Below are positions 49,703 to 58,525 of a stretch of DNA of 64,000 nucleotides, in pieces. Source of the stretch: an uncultured Collinsella sp. (GTDB taxonomy: Bacteria; Actinomycetota; Coriobacteriia; Coriobacteriales; Coriobacteriaceae); the NCBI GenBank assembly GCA_938005465.1, contig CALLNU010000046.1, positions 1-64,000 on the forward strand, read 5' to 3'. The stretch's first letter is position 1. Each line of letters begins with the position of its first letter. The notes beneath the pieces are model-generated. The model was given only the letters and a program-made list of their open reading frames with translations, ran no database searches and was not told the DNA's origin. A program made the translations under genes and the position numbers.

Positions 49703-50233
49703 GTGAGTTATTTGGATCTGGCTCGTGGTCGGTATTCTTGTCGTTCGTTTGAGGACCGTTCTGTTGAGCAGGCTGTGGTGGATGCCATTGTTGAGGCTGG
49801 GCGTATTGCTCCTTCTGCTTGTAATAATCATCCAACCCGTGTGATGGTGTTGGATACGCCTGAGCTTCTGGAGAAGGCAGCTGCTTGTCAGCCTCGGTTT
49901 GCTCGTGATGAGTCTATCTTTGGCGCTCCGCTTGTCTTCCTTATTTGCAGCGTTACCGGTGATGCTTGGGTGCGCCCGTATGACCAGATGAATTCTAGTG
50001 AAATCGACACCTCAATCGTGTGTGATCAGATGATGATGGAGGCCACCGAGCAGGGCCTGGGAACGTGCTGGGTATGCCATTTTAAGCCTGAGGTGGCGCA
50101 GGAGCAGTTCAATCTGCCCAAGGGCGTCTATCCCTATCACATGCTCGTCTGTGGATATCCTGCCGACCACATCGCCGATCCCGAGCATCGCGAGGCCCGT
50201 ACCATTCCCCTCTCCGACTTCCTCCTCAAGTAG
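49703..50233 (+). CDS. Nitroreductase family protein
   Basis: A 176-residue FMN-binding nitroreductase. It opens SYLDLARGRYSCRSFEDRSV, has GRIAPSACNNHP near residue 35, and a late GLGTCWVCHF and MLVCGYPAD. It probably reduces flavin-accessible nitro or quinone substrates with NAD(P)H. The start is GTG at 49703 with GGAGG 8 nt before. The first 95 codons favour T in the third position, the rest favours C like the neighbours. The upstream 165 nt carry a duplicated TTGGGAACTTTGG. Confidence 0.87.
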   Translation: MSYLDLARGRYSCRSFEDRSVEQAVVDAIVEAGRIAPSACNNHPTRVMVLDTPELLEKAAACQPRFARDESIFGAPLVFLICSVTGDAWVRPYDQMNSSEIDTSIVCDQMMMEATEQGLGTCWVCHFKPEVAQEQFNLPKGVYPYHMLVCGYPADHIADPEHREARTIPLSDFLLK

Positions 50234-50346
50234 GTTTTGGGACATGCCTTAAAACCTACCCTTGACCGCTCACCCGTTCGCCGAGTTCTGCGCCATTATG
50301 TGCAGGGCTCGGTTTTTTATGTTACGCACTCCGGCACAGTCATAAA

Positions 50347-50373
50347 AAAGGACCCGCAAGCTGCGGGTCCTTT
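50347..50373 (-). terminator. Terminator of divIVA
   Basis: AAAGGACCCGCA pairs perfectly with TGCGGGTCCTTT around AGC and is followed on the minus strand by TTTTATG. Confidence 0.92.
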
Positions 50374-50399
50374 CTAGGCACTAAATTGTAGGCCGAATG

Positions 50400-51074
50400 T
50401 TAGTCCAGGTCGTCGGCAGCAAAGTTGTCGATCGGGGCGAAGGGATCGGCCACGGGGACAACCGGGTCAGCGACGGGCAGCGGCTCGGCGGGAACAGTCA
50501 CTGCAGGAGAAGCGGCAGAACCGACCGGCGTGGAGGCCATCAGATCGGCCGGGAAGGAATTCTGGGCATCGTCCATGAAGTGCTGGATGAGCTTGAGATA
50601 CTCTGCCTTGAACTCCTCACGGGAAGCCTTGAGACGATCGATCTCCTCGAGCTCGGCCTGCTTCTCGGTCAGAGCCTGGCGGATAACCTCGCGGGCCTTG
50701 GCGTCAGCCTCGTTGCGGATACGCTCAGCGTTCTCGTTGGCATCGTTGACGATGGTCTCAGCGGTCTGCTGGGCAGCGATCAGGGCAGCGGAAATCTGGC
50801 GCTCCTGAGCGGAGAAGTCAGGGGCGGGAGCAGCCACGGGGGCGGCAGGAACGGCCTGGGCGGTGGCATCCTGAGCTTGGGCAAGCTGAGCCTGCGCATC
50901 GGCAAGCTGCTGCTCGGTAGCAGTCAGGCGACCCTTAAGGTCGACGATCTTAGCGAGCATAGCGTCAACCTCGGAGGACAGCGTCTCCAAGAAGACGTCG
51001 ACCTCAGCAGGATCGTAGCCACGCTTGGCCTCAGAGAAAGTCTGAGCCTGGATGTCTGCAGGGGTAATAGCCAT
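50400..51074 (-). CDS. divIVA: DivIVA-domain cell-division protein
   Basis: A 224-residue coiled-coil protein. It starts with the DivIVA membrane-binding box ITPADIQAQTFSEAKRGYDPAEVDVFLETL. Two coiled-coil segments follow, split by an Ala/Pro linker near residues 70-90, and then a Pro/Ala/Val-rich acidic tail. DivIVA proteins mark curved membranes and septa. It is the last gene of the ylm cluster and has a strong terminator. Confidence 0.9.
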   Translation of the reverse strand: MAITPADIQAQTFSEAKRGYDPAEVDVFLETLSSEVDAMLAKIVDLKGRLTATEQQLADAQAQLAQAQDATAQAVPAAPVAAPAPDFSAQERQISAALIAAQQTAETIVNDANENAERIRNEADAKAREVIRQALTEKQAELEEIDRLKASREEFKAEYLKLIQHFMDDAQNSFPADLMASTPVGSAASPAVTVPAEPLPVADPVVPVADPFAPIDNFAADDLD

Positions 51075-51135
51075 AACAAGTCTCCTTTTTCATCGCCTCG
51101 GCGCTACACGCCCGACGTAAGTTACTAAGTCAGTT

Positions 51136-51417
51136 CTACACGAGTATACCTATAAGAAGCTGCAGAACCAGCCTCTGCACCAACTGCAACGCAATAATCG
51201 CAACGACCGGCGAAAAATCGATACCGCCCATCGGCGGGATGAAACGACGGAACAGGTTGAGCCACGGACCGCACACGCTATCAAGCACCGCGGCAATATC
51301 CTGAAGCAAACCACCCTGCTTCATGGGAATCCACGTCATAAAGCAGTAGACGACAATGAGCGTGGAATAGAAGTTGAACAGCGTGTTGACCAGCTGGACG
51401 ATAGTGTAGATGTTGAT
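51136..51417 (-). CDS. YggT/YlmG family membrane protein, start codon non-standard
   Basis: A protein of about 93 residues with two membrane segments: an N-terminal helix (VNTLFNFYSTLIVVYCFMTW) and a C-terminal one (PVVAIIALQLVQRLVLQLLIGIL). The loop RRFIPPMGGIDFSP between them is the YggT signature. The ATG at 51339 would remove the first helix. Upstream the frame is open to a TAA, with only ATC (51417) and ATT (51423) near the ribosome site GAGGAG. The 51417 start is therefore provisional. It lies 21 nt after sepF, the usual order for ylmG. Confidence 0.8.
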   Translation of the reverse strand: MNIYTIVQLVNTLFNFYSTLIVVYCFMTWIPMKQGGLLQDIAAVLDSVCGPWLNLFRRFIPPMGGIDFSPVVAIIALQLVQRLVLQLLIGILV

Positions 51418-51438
51418 GGGAATCTCCTCGTCTTGTCT

Positions 51439-52161
51439 TTACTTAAGGTAGCCGTCGGCACGAAGCTTCTTGAGATCGGAATCTTTGACCTCGCAACCGG
51501 CGGGCAGCACCATGAACACGCGGTCGCCCACCTCCTTGACCGTGGCACCCAGACCGCAGGCAAAGCCGTAAGAGAAGTCCAAGACGCGCTTGGCAACTTC
51601 GGTGCGTACGCCCACAAAAATCAGTGCGACAGGCTGCTTGGTGCGAACGCGGCGCACCACGGTCTCCACGTCGTCATAGCTCTCGGGGCGCAGGACATAG
51701 GCCGGCAGCTGCGGCGTGGCGTTGATGATATTGCTCGCATAGGCCGAGGCATCGCTCGGTGCAGGCGCGGGTGCAGCGGCGGCACGGGCGCGGGTATTCT
51801 CGGCGTAGCTCGACGGCGTGTCATAGGCACCAGGACGATAACCGCTCGCAACACTGTCCTGCGAGCGCGAAGGCGGGTTATACGTCGTGGCATGGCGGGA
51901 GTCATCGCCGACCAGCTGACCGGAGCGCGTATACACGGCAACCGACTCAGCTTCACCGCGGCGCGTCTGGCCAAGCAGGCCGTTGCTCGGCTCGTCTTGG
52001 GTGTAGAAGCCCTCGCCCGAAGCACCACTGTAACCGTTGCCCTGATAGCCATCGTCGTAGCCGTCATCGTAGCCGTAGTCGTCGTCCTGGCCATAACCCT
52101 GGTCGTAACCCTGCTGGCCGCCCAGGTGCATCTTATTTTTAATCTCGTCAAGGAAGCCCAT
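51439..52161 (-). CDS. sepF: Cell division protein SepF
   Basis: A 240-residue SepF. The N-terminal GFLDEIKNKMHLG forms the membrane-binding amphipathic helix. A 130-residue linker rich in Gly, Tyr, Asp and Ser follows (GYDDGYDDGYQGNGYSG). The C-terminal SepF domain starts near residue 150 (YVLRPESYDDVETVVRRVRT) and ends GDRVFMVLPAGCEVKD. It anchors FtsZ to the membrane and guides septum formation. The linker is unusually long and repetitive. ATG at 52161 was chosen by the family start. Confidence 0.9.
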   Translation of the reverse strand: MGFLDEIKNKMHLGGQQGYDQGYGQDDDYGYDDGYDDGYQGNGYSGASGEGFYTQDEPSNGLLGQTRRGEAESVAVYTRSGQLVGDDSRHATTYNPPSRSQDSVASGYRPGAYDTPSSYAENTRARAAAAPAPAPSDASAYASNIINATPQLPAYVLRPESYDDVETVVRRVRTKQPVALIFVGVRTEVAKRVLDFSYGFACGLGATVKEVGDRVFMVLPAGCEVKDSDLKKLRADGYLK

Positions 52162-52221
52162 GGTTGTGTCCTCTCGCGGTTTAGTGCAGGCGCCCCGATA
52201 ATCAGTGCGCACTTCAGAGCC

Positions 52222-52959
52222 TTATTTTACTGCAAACTCCGGGCTAAATACTACCCTGCCCAGGCGAACGAGCGTAGAGCCCTCCTCAAGGGCAGACTCA
52301 AAGTCCTCGCTCATACCGCAGGAAAGCTCAGGCAGGTTCAAATCGGGATGCGCCGCCTCCAGCTCATCCCTCAGCTCACGAAGCCCCGCAAAGGTGCGGC
52401 GTGCCACATCCTTATTCCCCCGGGGCGCCATAGTCATAAGCCCCTGTACGCAAATTCCCTCAAGTTCTGCAAGCTCACCCGCGGCGGCGCGAATCTCATC
52501 GGGTGAAAAGCCTCCCTTCGACTCCTCACCACTCACATTGACCTCAATGAGCACACGCTGGGGGCCGACGAGCTCGCCTGCCTCAATCTTGCGAACAGCA
52601 CGGCTCGAGATCGCCTGCGCCAGATGCAGCGAACCCACCGAGTGAATCAGCTCGGCTGAGCCCAGCACCGCATTGATCTTATTGGTCTGCAGGTTGCCGA
52701 TCATATCGAAGCGCACCTCGGGCAGCTCCGGATGCTCCGCCAGACCCGTGAGCTTGCGAACCAGCTCCTGCGGGCGGTTCTCGGCAAAATGGCGATACCC
52801 CGCCTGGATGGCGGCAACGGTCTCATCGACACCAACGGTCTTGGACACGGCAATGAGGCTCGCGGCGTCGTGGGGACGGCCCGCGCGATCGAGCGCCGCA
52901 TAAAAACGTTCCAGAATCTGCTCGCGGCGAGCGCGCATCAAGTCCAAATAGTTATCCAT
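52222..52959 (-). CDS. YggS/YlmE family PLP-homeostasis protein
   Basis: A 245-residue PLP-binding protein with SLIAVSKTVGVDETVAAIQAG (PLP lysine K in VSKT), FAENRPQEL, IGNLQTNKIN, LIEVNVSGEES and a GMSEDFESALEEG end. It keeps free PLP balanced and lies beside sepF in many Gram-positive bacteria. ATG at 52959 follows GGAGG. It is the gene that should adjoin pgeF (ylmD), but the pst-phoU operon lies between. Confidence 0.92.
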   Translation of the reverse strand: MDNYLDLMRARREQILERFYAALDRAGRPHDAASLIAVSKTVGVDETVAAIQAGYRHFAENRPQELVRKLTGLAEHPELPEVRFDMIGNLQTNKINAVLGSAELIHSVGSLHLAQAISSRAVRKIEAGELVGPQRVLIEVNVSGEESKGGFSPDEIRAAAGELAELEGICVQGLMTMAPRGNKDVARRTFAGLRELRDELEAAHPDLNLPELSCGMSEDFESALEEGSTLVRLGRVVFSPEFAVK

Positions 52960-53010
52960 TGCCAATCGCCTCCGCTGACAGCCAAACAAGTAGTCCCATG
53001 CTAACGCAAG

Positions 53011-53041
53011 AGCGCGGCCCCGCATGTGCAAGGCCGCGCTC
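53011..53041 (-). terminator. Hairpin after phoU
   Basis: GAGCGCGGCC and GGCCGCGCTC pair perfectly around an 11-nt loop. The T-tract is weak. It may terminate the pst-phoU operon 38 nt after phoU, separating it from yggS. Confidence 0.6.
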
Positions 53042-53078
53042 ACTTAGGTATTTACAATCTTTCGACGAACGGGGTTAC

Positions 53079-53936
53079 TTACTCCTCGTCGTCCTCGCCA
53101 TCGTCCTCATCCTCAAGATGATCGAGCAGGTAGCGAAGACCCTCGCTGACCTCGTTAACGGGCACCTTGGCAACGTAGCGTGCATCGACGGCGGGCCTCA
53201 TGATAACACCCTCGCCCGAAGGCACGCGCATGCTCTCGAGCTCATCCTCATCAGTGCAGGCGATATCACCGGCAGTCATACGCTGTCCGGTCAACAGGAA
53301 GGTCAGACGGCAGGCGGCATCGATGGAAATCGAGGCGATGCGATCGAGATAGCGCGATACCATGATGGCGCGGCGCAGGTCGTCATAGTTGCTGTCGTCG
53401 TCCATAAAATCGCCCGTGTCCATGCGGTTAAAGGTGCGGAAGAACTTCTCGTAGGCGGCGTGCACTGGCTCGTCCTCGACGGCCAAGTTGCAGATGATGG
53501 ACATGTCGTTGGTGACGAGCGCAGAAAGCGAAGAGCCCAGCACCTGGTAGACGGCCTCAGCCTCGGCCTCGACCGTGCCGACAAGCTCCTTGGGCAGCGA
53601 GATGTCGGCCTTGATCATATGACGCGTGGCGCGGCAAATCTGGCGAACCTTATCGGTCATGCGCTGCAGGTTAAAGTCGACGTAGATGATCGTCTGCAGC
53701 AAGCGGAAGTCGGAGGCGACCGGTGACTGCGTGGCAATCAGGTTGTAGCAGACGGCCTCCAGGTTGGCGCAGCGTGCGTCAATCGAAAGCGTGCGCTTCT
53801 TGGTCTTGGTGGCGAGCTTGCGGTCGTCGGCCACATAGGCCTTCACGGCATCGTGGAGGGCCAGATCGACGGCCTCGTAGATGCTCAGCATCTCGTGACG
53901 GGCCTCGATGAGCTGACGGGAAAACAGTTTGCGCAT
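53079..53936 (-). CDS. phoU: Phosphate signalling protein PhoU
   Basis: A 285-residue PhoU with two helical repeats (metal-binding acidic motifs such as DKVRQICRATRH and DDLRRAIMVSRYLDRI). A 65-residue C-terminal extension (from GEGVIMRP) ends in an Asp/Glu-rich tail (EDEDDGEDDEE). PhoU represses phosphate uptake and its sensor kinase when phosphate is high. It is last in the pst operon, 92 nt after pstB. The extension is longer than usual. Confidence 0.88.
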   Translation of the reverse strand: MRKLFSRQLIEARHEMLSIYEAVDLALHDAVKAYVADDRKLATKTKKRTLSIDARCANLEAVCYNLIATQSPVASDFRLLQTIIYVDFNLQRMTDKVRQICRATRHMIKADISLPKELVGTVEAEAEAVYQVLGSSLSALVTNDMSIICNLAVEDEPVHAAYEKFFRTFNRMDTGDFMDDDSNYDDLRRAIMVSRYLDRIASISIDAACRLTFLLTGQRMTAGDIACTDEDELESMRVPSGEGVIMRPAVDARYVAKVPVNEVSEGLRYLLDHLEDEDDGEDDEE

Positions 53937-54028
53937 GGTTCACTCCAATCAGTTGGGTGCGGTCATGCCGCCCGCACAGTGAATACGCACCGGACCAGAT
54001 CCGATCGGCTTGGGACTAGTCGCACCGA

Positions 54029-54832
<804 letters not shown>

Positions 54833-54844
54833 GGGACTCCTTAA

Positions 54845-55750
54845 CTAGCGACGCTTGCGCGACAGGAAGCGCGCAAACAGGTTGAAGGCCAGAATGATCA
54901 CCATCAGCAAGAGCGCGGTGCCGTAGGCTGCGTTCATGTTGATGCCGTCGTTGGCAAGCAGATACAGGTGAACCGTCATGGGGCGGCCGGAATCGAGCGG
55001 CGAAATAGGTAGATTGATGGCCTGCCCCATGGTATAGAGCACCACCGCGGTCTCGCCAATGGCACGGCCGATGGCGAGAACGATGCCCGTGGCAATACGG
55101 CCAAAGGCAGAAGGAAGCACGATCTTGGAGACAACCTGCCACTTGGTGGCGCCCAGGCCATATGCGCCCCAGCGGATATAGCGCGGAACGGCGCGAATGG
55201 CCTCTTCGGTGGTACGCATGACGATGGGAAGCATCAAGAGCGCGAGTGCCAGGGCGGCCGAGACCATCGAAAGGCCCAGGCCCATGGCCTCGACAAACAA
55301 GGCGTAGCCAAACAGGCCCATAACGATGGAGGGCACCGAGGCCAAAGCGTCAGCAGCGTAGCGAATGAGCTCGACGACCTTGCCCTGCTTGGCGTACTCG
55401 GCCAGATAGACGGCTGCCAGCACAGCGATCGGCGTGCAGATAAGCATGGCGAGCGCCGTCACGTAGACGGTCGAGACGATCGTGGGCCAAATTCCGCCCT
55501 CGGCGTTGACGCCCTGGGGCCAACCGAAGATAAAGTCGAGCGAGATGTGTGGCAGGCCGTTGATGACCACGTAGGCGATGATAGCGACCAGCACCAGCGT
55601 GGTGATGTAGGCAGCGGCACGAAACACGCCAAGCATGATCTTGTTGGACAGGTCCTTGTTGATGCGGCCCTTCTTGCCGTGGGAAAGGGCACGCTTGATG
55701 CGCTCGCGCGACGAGGTCGTATCGACCGTCGTGTCAACGGAATCGGACAT
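54845..55750 (-). CDS. pstA: Phosphate ABC transporter permease PstA
   Basis: A 301-residue permease with six predicted membrane helices after a 40-residue polar N-terminus. The EAA-type loop (RYIRWGAYGLGATKWQVVSKIVLPSA) has the ALGATKW-type sequence of PstA. It pairs with PstC to form the channel. It follows pstC after 3 nt. Confidence 0.94.
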   Translation of the reverse strand: MSDSVDTTVDTTSSRERIKRALSHGKKGRINKDLSNKIMLGVFRAAAYITTLVLVAIIAYVVINGLPHISLDFIFGWPQGVNAEGGIWPTIVSTVYVTALAMLICTPIAVLAAVYLAEYAKQGKVVELIRYAADALASVPSIVMGLFGYALFVEAMGLGLSMVSAALALALLMLPIVMRTTEEAIRAVPRYIRWGAYGLGATKWQVVSKIVLPSAFGRIATGIVLAIGRAIGETAVVLYTMGQAINLPISPLDSGRPMTVHLYLLANDGINMNAAYGTALLLMVIILAFNLFARFLSRKRR

Positions 55751-55753
55751 AGC

Positions 55754-56680
55754 CTACCCCCTCTTCTTCTTGGAAATCAGACGGACGATGCCCACCAGCG
55801 TGGCGGAGATGATAAACAGGACCACGCCCATGCCGAACAGCGCCGAGCGATGCAGACCCGAGGAATAGCTCATGTCGAGCGCGATCTGGCTCGTGAGCGT
55901 CGAGATAGGGCTCGCAATGCTGTCGGGAATAACCGGGGCGTTACCCACGACCATGAGCACGGCCATGGTCTCTCCGATGGCACGGCCCATACCCAGCACG
56001 ATGGCATCCACGATACCCAGCTTAGCGGCAGGTAGCACGACCTTATAGATGGTCTGCCACTTAGTAGCACCCATGGCATACGATGCCTCGCGAATGCCCA
56101 TGGGAATGGAATTGAGGGCATCGATGGTGAGCGTGGTGATGGTAGGGACGATCATGATGGCGAGCACAAACCACGCCGTCAGCGCACCAAAACCAAGGCC
56201 GCCGGTCAGTTGTGCGATAAACGGGCGGATGATGATCATGCCGAAAAAGCCGTAGATGATAGAAGGGATGCCGGCCAGCAGGTCGACGGCAGGGCTGATG
56301 AGCTTGCGCACGCGCTTGCCGGCGATCTCGACCAGGTACACGGCCGTGCCCACACCTAGCGGCACGCCCATGGCGAGCGCACCGACGGTCACCAGACCTG
56401 AGCCGGCAAGCAGCGACATGATGCCGTAGTGGCCCTCAGAGGGCGCCCACGTAAAGCTAAAGAAGTCCGCCAGACCGATGTCGGTAAAGACGGGCAGCGC
56501 CGAGTACGTGGTAAAGACAAAAATCAGGATGACGGTAACGACCGCCAAAAACGCGCAGGCAAAGAAGATCCACTGCAGCGCCTTCTCCTTGATATAGGTA
56601 CTGCGCGATACGAGCGCCAGCTCGCGCTTCTTGGGTGCCTGAGCATTCTGCTCAGTCTGGGAGTTTTCCTGTGCTTCCAT
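55754..56680 (-). CDS. pstC: Phosphate ABC transporter permease PstC
   Basis: A 308-residue permease with about six helices and the EAA loop REASYAMGATKWQTIYKVVLPAA. The N-terminus is polar and Gln/Asn-rich. ATG at 56680 is chosen over GTG at 56689 because the ribosome site GGGGAG fits it. It follows the pstS stop by one base. Confidence 0.93.
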   Translation of the reverse strand: MEAQENSQTEQNAQAPKKRELALVSRSTYIKEKALQWIFFACAFLAVVTVILIFVFTTYSALPVFTDIGLADFFSFTWAPSEGHYGIMSLLAGSGLVTVGALAMGVPLGVGTAVYLVEIAGKRVRKLISPAVDLLAGIPSIIYGFFGMIIIRPFIAQLTGGLGFGALTAWFVLAIMIVPTITTLTIDALNSIPMGIREASYAMGATKWQTIYKVVLPAAKLGIVDAIVLGMGRAIGETMAVLMVVGNAPVIPDSIASPISTLTSQIALDMSYSSGLHRSALFGMGVVLFIISATLVGIVRLISKKKRG

Positions 56681-56681
56681 G

Positions 56682-57518
56682 CTACTCACTCCCCTTCTCG
56701 TCGTTGGTGACGGGAATAAAGCCCGCCTCGCGAATCTGCTTGTCCATCTTTTCGGACGTCACGTAGTCGATGTAATCCTGCGCCTGCTGCGAAGGCGCAC
56801 CCTTCACAAAGAAGTAAAGGTCGCGCGAGATGGGATAGCCGCCACTCGCGACCGTCTTCTCGGACGCCTCAACATGATTGACCGAGACAGCCTTGACCGA
56901 GGTCTTGGCGTTGAGGCTATCGACGAAGCCCAGCGAAATGTAGCCGATGGCCCCACGCGAACGAGATACCACGTCGCGCACCTGGCCCGTACCCGAAAGA
57001 ACAGCCGAGCGGCGATCGAACGGCGTGCCATCCATCACGATGGTACGGAAGGCCTCGCGCGTACCGGACGCCTCGTCTCGGTTGATGACCTGAATCCTCA
57101 GGTCCTCGCCACCGACCTCTTTCCAATTGGTAATCTTGCCGGCGTAGATATCGCGGAGCTGCTCGGTCGAGAGGTTATCGACGGGGTTGTCGTCGTTCAC
57201 GATGACCGCAATACCGTCGTGGGCAATGACGATGGGAGTCAGGCCCAGATCCTGTTCGTCGGCATTGAGTCCACGGGAGGAGCTGGCGATATCGGCCGTG
57301 CCGGCGCTGACGGCCTCGATCCCAGCGGAAGAACCCAAACCGGAAACGAGCACGTCGATGCCGGTCTCCTCCTTAAAGCCCTCGGCCGCAATCTCGGCGA
57401 TAGGAAGGCAGGTCGTGGAGCCGGCAACGGTAATGGAAGAGGTAGAAGATCCCGAAGAACAGGCGCACAGCGTAAGCGTAAGCACAGCGGCGCTCAGGAC
57501 CGATACGATCTTTCTCAT
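56682..57518 (-). CDS. pstS: Phosphate-binding lipoprotein PstS
   Basis: A 278-residue binding lipoprotein with signal peptide and lipobox LCACSS (Cys at about residue 20), SGSSTSSITVAGSTTCLPIAE, ADIASSSRGL and EASGTREAF, which bind phosphate. Length is typical. The ATG overlaps the pgeF stop by 4 nt (ATGA), so pgeF and pst are translationally coupled. Confidence 0.94.
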   Translation of the reverse strand: MRKIVSVLSAAVLTLTLCACSSGSSTSSITVAGSTTCLPIAEIAAEGFKEETGIDVLVSGLGSSAGIEAVSAGTADIASSSRGLNADEQDLGLTPIVIAHDGIAVIVNDDNPVDNLSTEQLRDIYAGKITNWKEVGGEDLRIQVINRDEASGTREAFRTIVMDGTPFDRRSAVLSGTGQVRDVVSRSRGAIGYISLGFVDSLNAKTSVKAVSVNHVEASEKTVASGGYPISRDLYFFVKGAPSQQAQDYIDYVTSEKMDKQIREAGFIPVTNDEKGSE

Positions 57519-58315
57519 AGCATCACGCCGATCGCAGCATGGCGCCCACAGGTGCCGTCCTCGTTACGGTAGGAATAAAAGCGGTCGTTCTGACGCACGG
57601 TCGAAAGCTGGGTATCCACGATATTATCCGCGTCGACACCGACATCTACCAGCGCCTCGCGAATGGCAGCGGAAAGATCGAGCATGCGAGAGGTATTCGC
57701 ATCGATGCAAGAGAACTCGGCGGCAAAGCGATCCATGAGTTCCTGGGATACCTCATATTCGTCACCCAAGATATGAGGGCCGATATAGGCGGAAACGTCG
57801 CTCGCATCGCAACCGGCAGCATCGCAAAGCGCCTGGCACGCCTTGGCGGAAATACGTGCAATCGTGCCCTTCCAACCGGAGTGCACCACGGCAAATCCGC
57901 CGGGGGCCACCAGCACCACGGGAACGCAGTCGGCAAAGCAGAGCAGCACGGGCACGTTATGCGCCGTGCAGACGATGGCATCACAGCCCTCGGCAATCTG
58001 CTCGCGAACGTCCTCAAGGTCATCGGCGCCGTTCGAGGTCACCGCAACGATATGATCACCATGGACCTGATTGGGAACGAGCAGGTTGTGCTCGCACTCG
58101 GCGGCACCCATAGCCTCGAGCGCACGACGACGATTTTCTTGAACAGCAAAGGGGTCATCGCCAACATGCGAGCCCAAGTTGAGTGAGGAGTACGCATCTT
58201 CGGAAACGCCACCGGCACGCTCGGTGAAGGCAAAGCGAACATCGGATGTCGCGCCCTCCACCAACGTAACTCCATCATGGTCGACACGCGAAACTTTGTC
58301 CGCACGTGCTGCCAT
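57515..58315 (-). CDS. pgeF: Purine nucleoside phosphorylase YfiH/YlmD/PgeF (laccase-domain) family
   Basis: A 266-residue Cu-oxidase_4 protein. It has NLLVPNQVHGDHI with one His, DAIVCTAHNVPVLLCFADCVPVVL with the catalytic Cys, and VVHSGWKGT with His. This is the enzyme once called polyphenol oxidase or laccase, now known to act on purine nucleosides or to edit peptidoglycan precursors (PgeF). It lies directly after ftsZ, as ylmD does elsewhere. ATG at 58315 follows AGGAGG. Two 11-bp-spaced CTTTACG repeats lie 105 nt upstream. Confidence 0.9.
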   Translation of the reverse strand: MAARADKVSRVDHDGVTLVEGATSDVRFAFTERAGGVSEDAYSSLNLGSHVGDDPFAVQENRRRALEAMGAAECEHNLLVPNQVHGDHIVAVTSNGADDLEDVREQIAEGCDAIVCTAHNVPVLLCFADCVPVVLVAPGGFAVVHSGWKGTIARISAKACQALCDAAGCDASDVSAYIGPHILGDEYEVSQELMDRFAAEFSCIDANTSRMLDLSAAIREALVDVGVDADNIVDTQLSTVRQNDRFYSYRNEDGTCGRHAAIGVML

Positions 58316-58420
58316 ACTAAAGCCTCCTAATAACACAAGTACCGCGGCATCGCCGCTACAGCCCGCGTTTATACGGCTGTCATACTTCTCTAAAAGGATA
58401 CCTGCTGCGCTGGAGGCAAT

Positions 58421-58438
58421 CGTAAAGGGAACGTAAAG
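58421..58438 (-). promoter_or_regulatory. Candidate PhoP/PhoB-type direct repeats upstream of pgeF-pst
   Basis: On the minus strand CTTTACG-TTCC-CTTTACG gives two identical 7-mers with an 11-bp period, the spacing used by PhoB/PhoP dimers. It lies in the promoter region of pgeF-pstSCAB-phoU. Confidence 0.45.
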
Positions 58439-58475
58439 AGATTGGAGGTTCTAGTTTACAAAGTCGAAATAAAAA

Positions 58476-58499
58476 GGGCGCGTCCATACGGACACGCCC
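58476..58499 (-). terminator. Terminator of ftsZ
   Basis: GGGCGCGTCC and GGACACGCCC pair with one mismatch and TTTTTATT follows on the minus strand. It separates ftsZ from pgeF. Confidence 0.82.
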
Positions 58500-58525
58500 C
58501 TGTGCACAACAATGCAAAGAACGAC

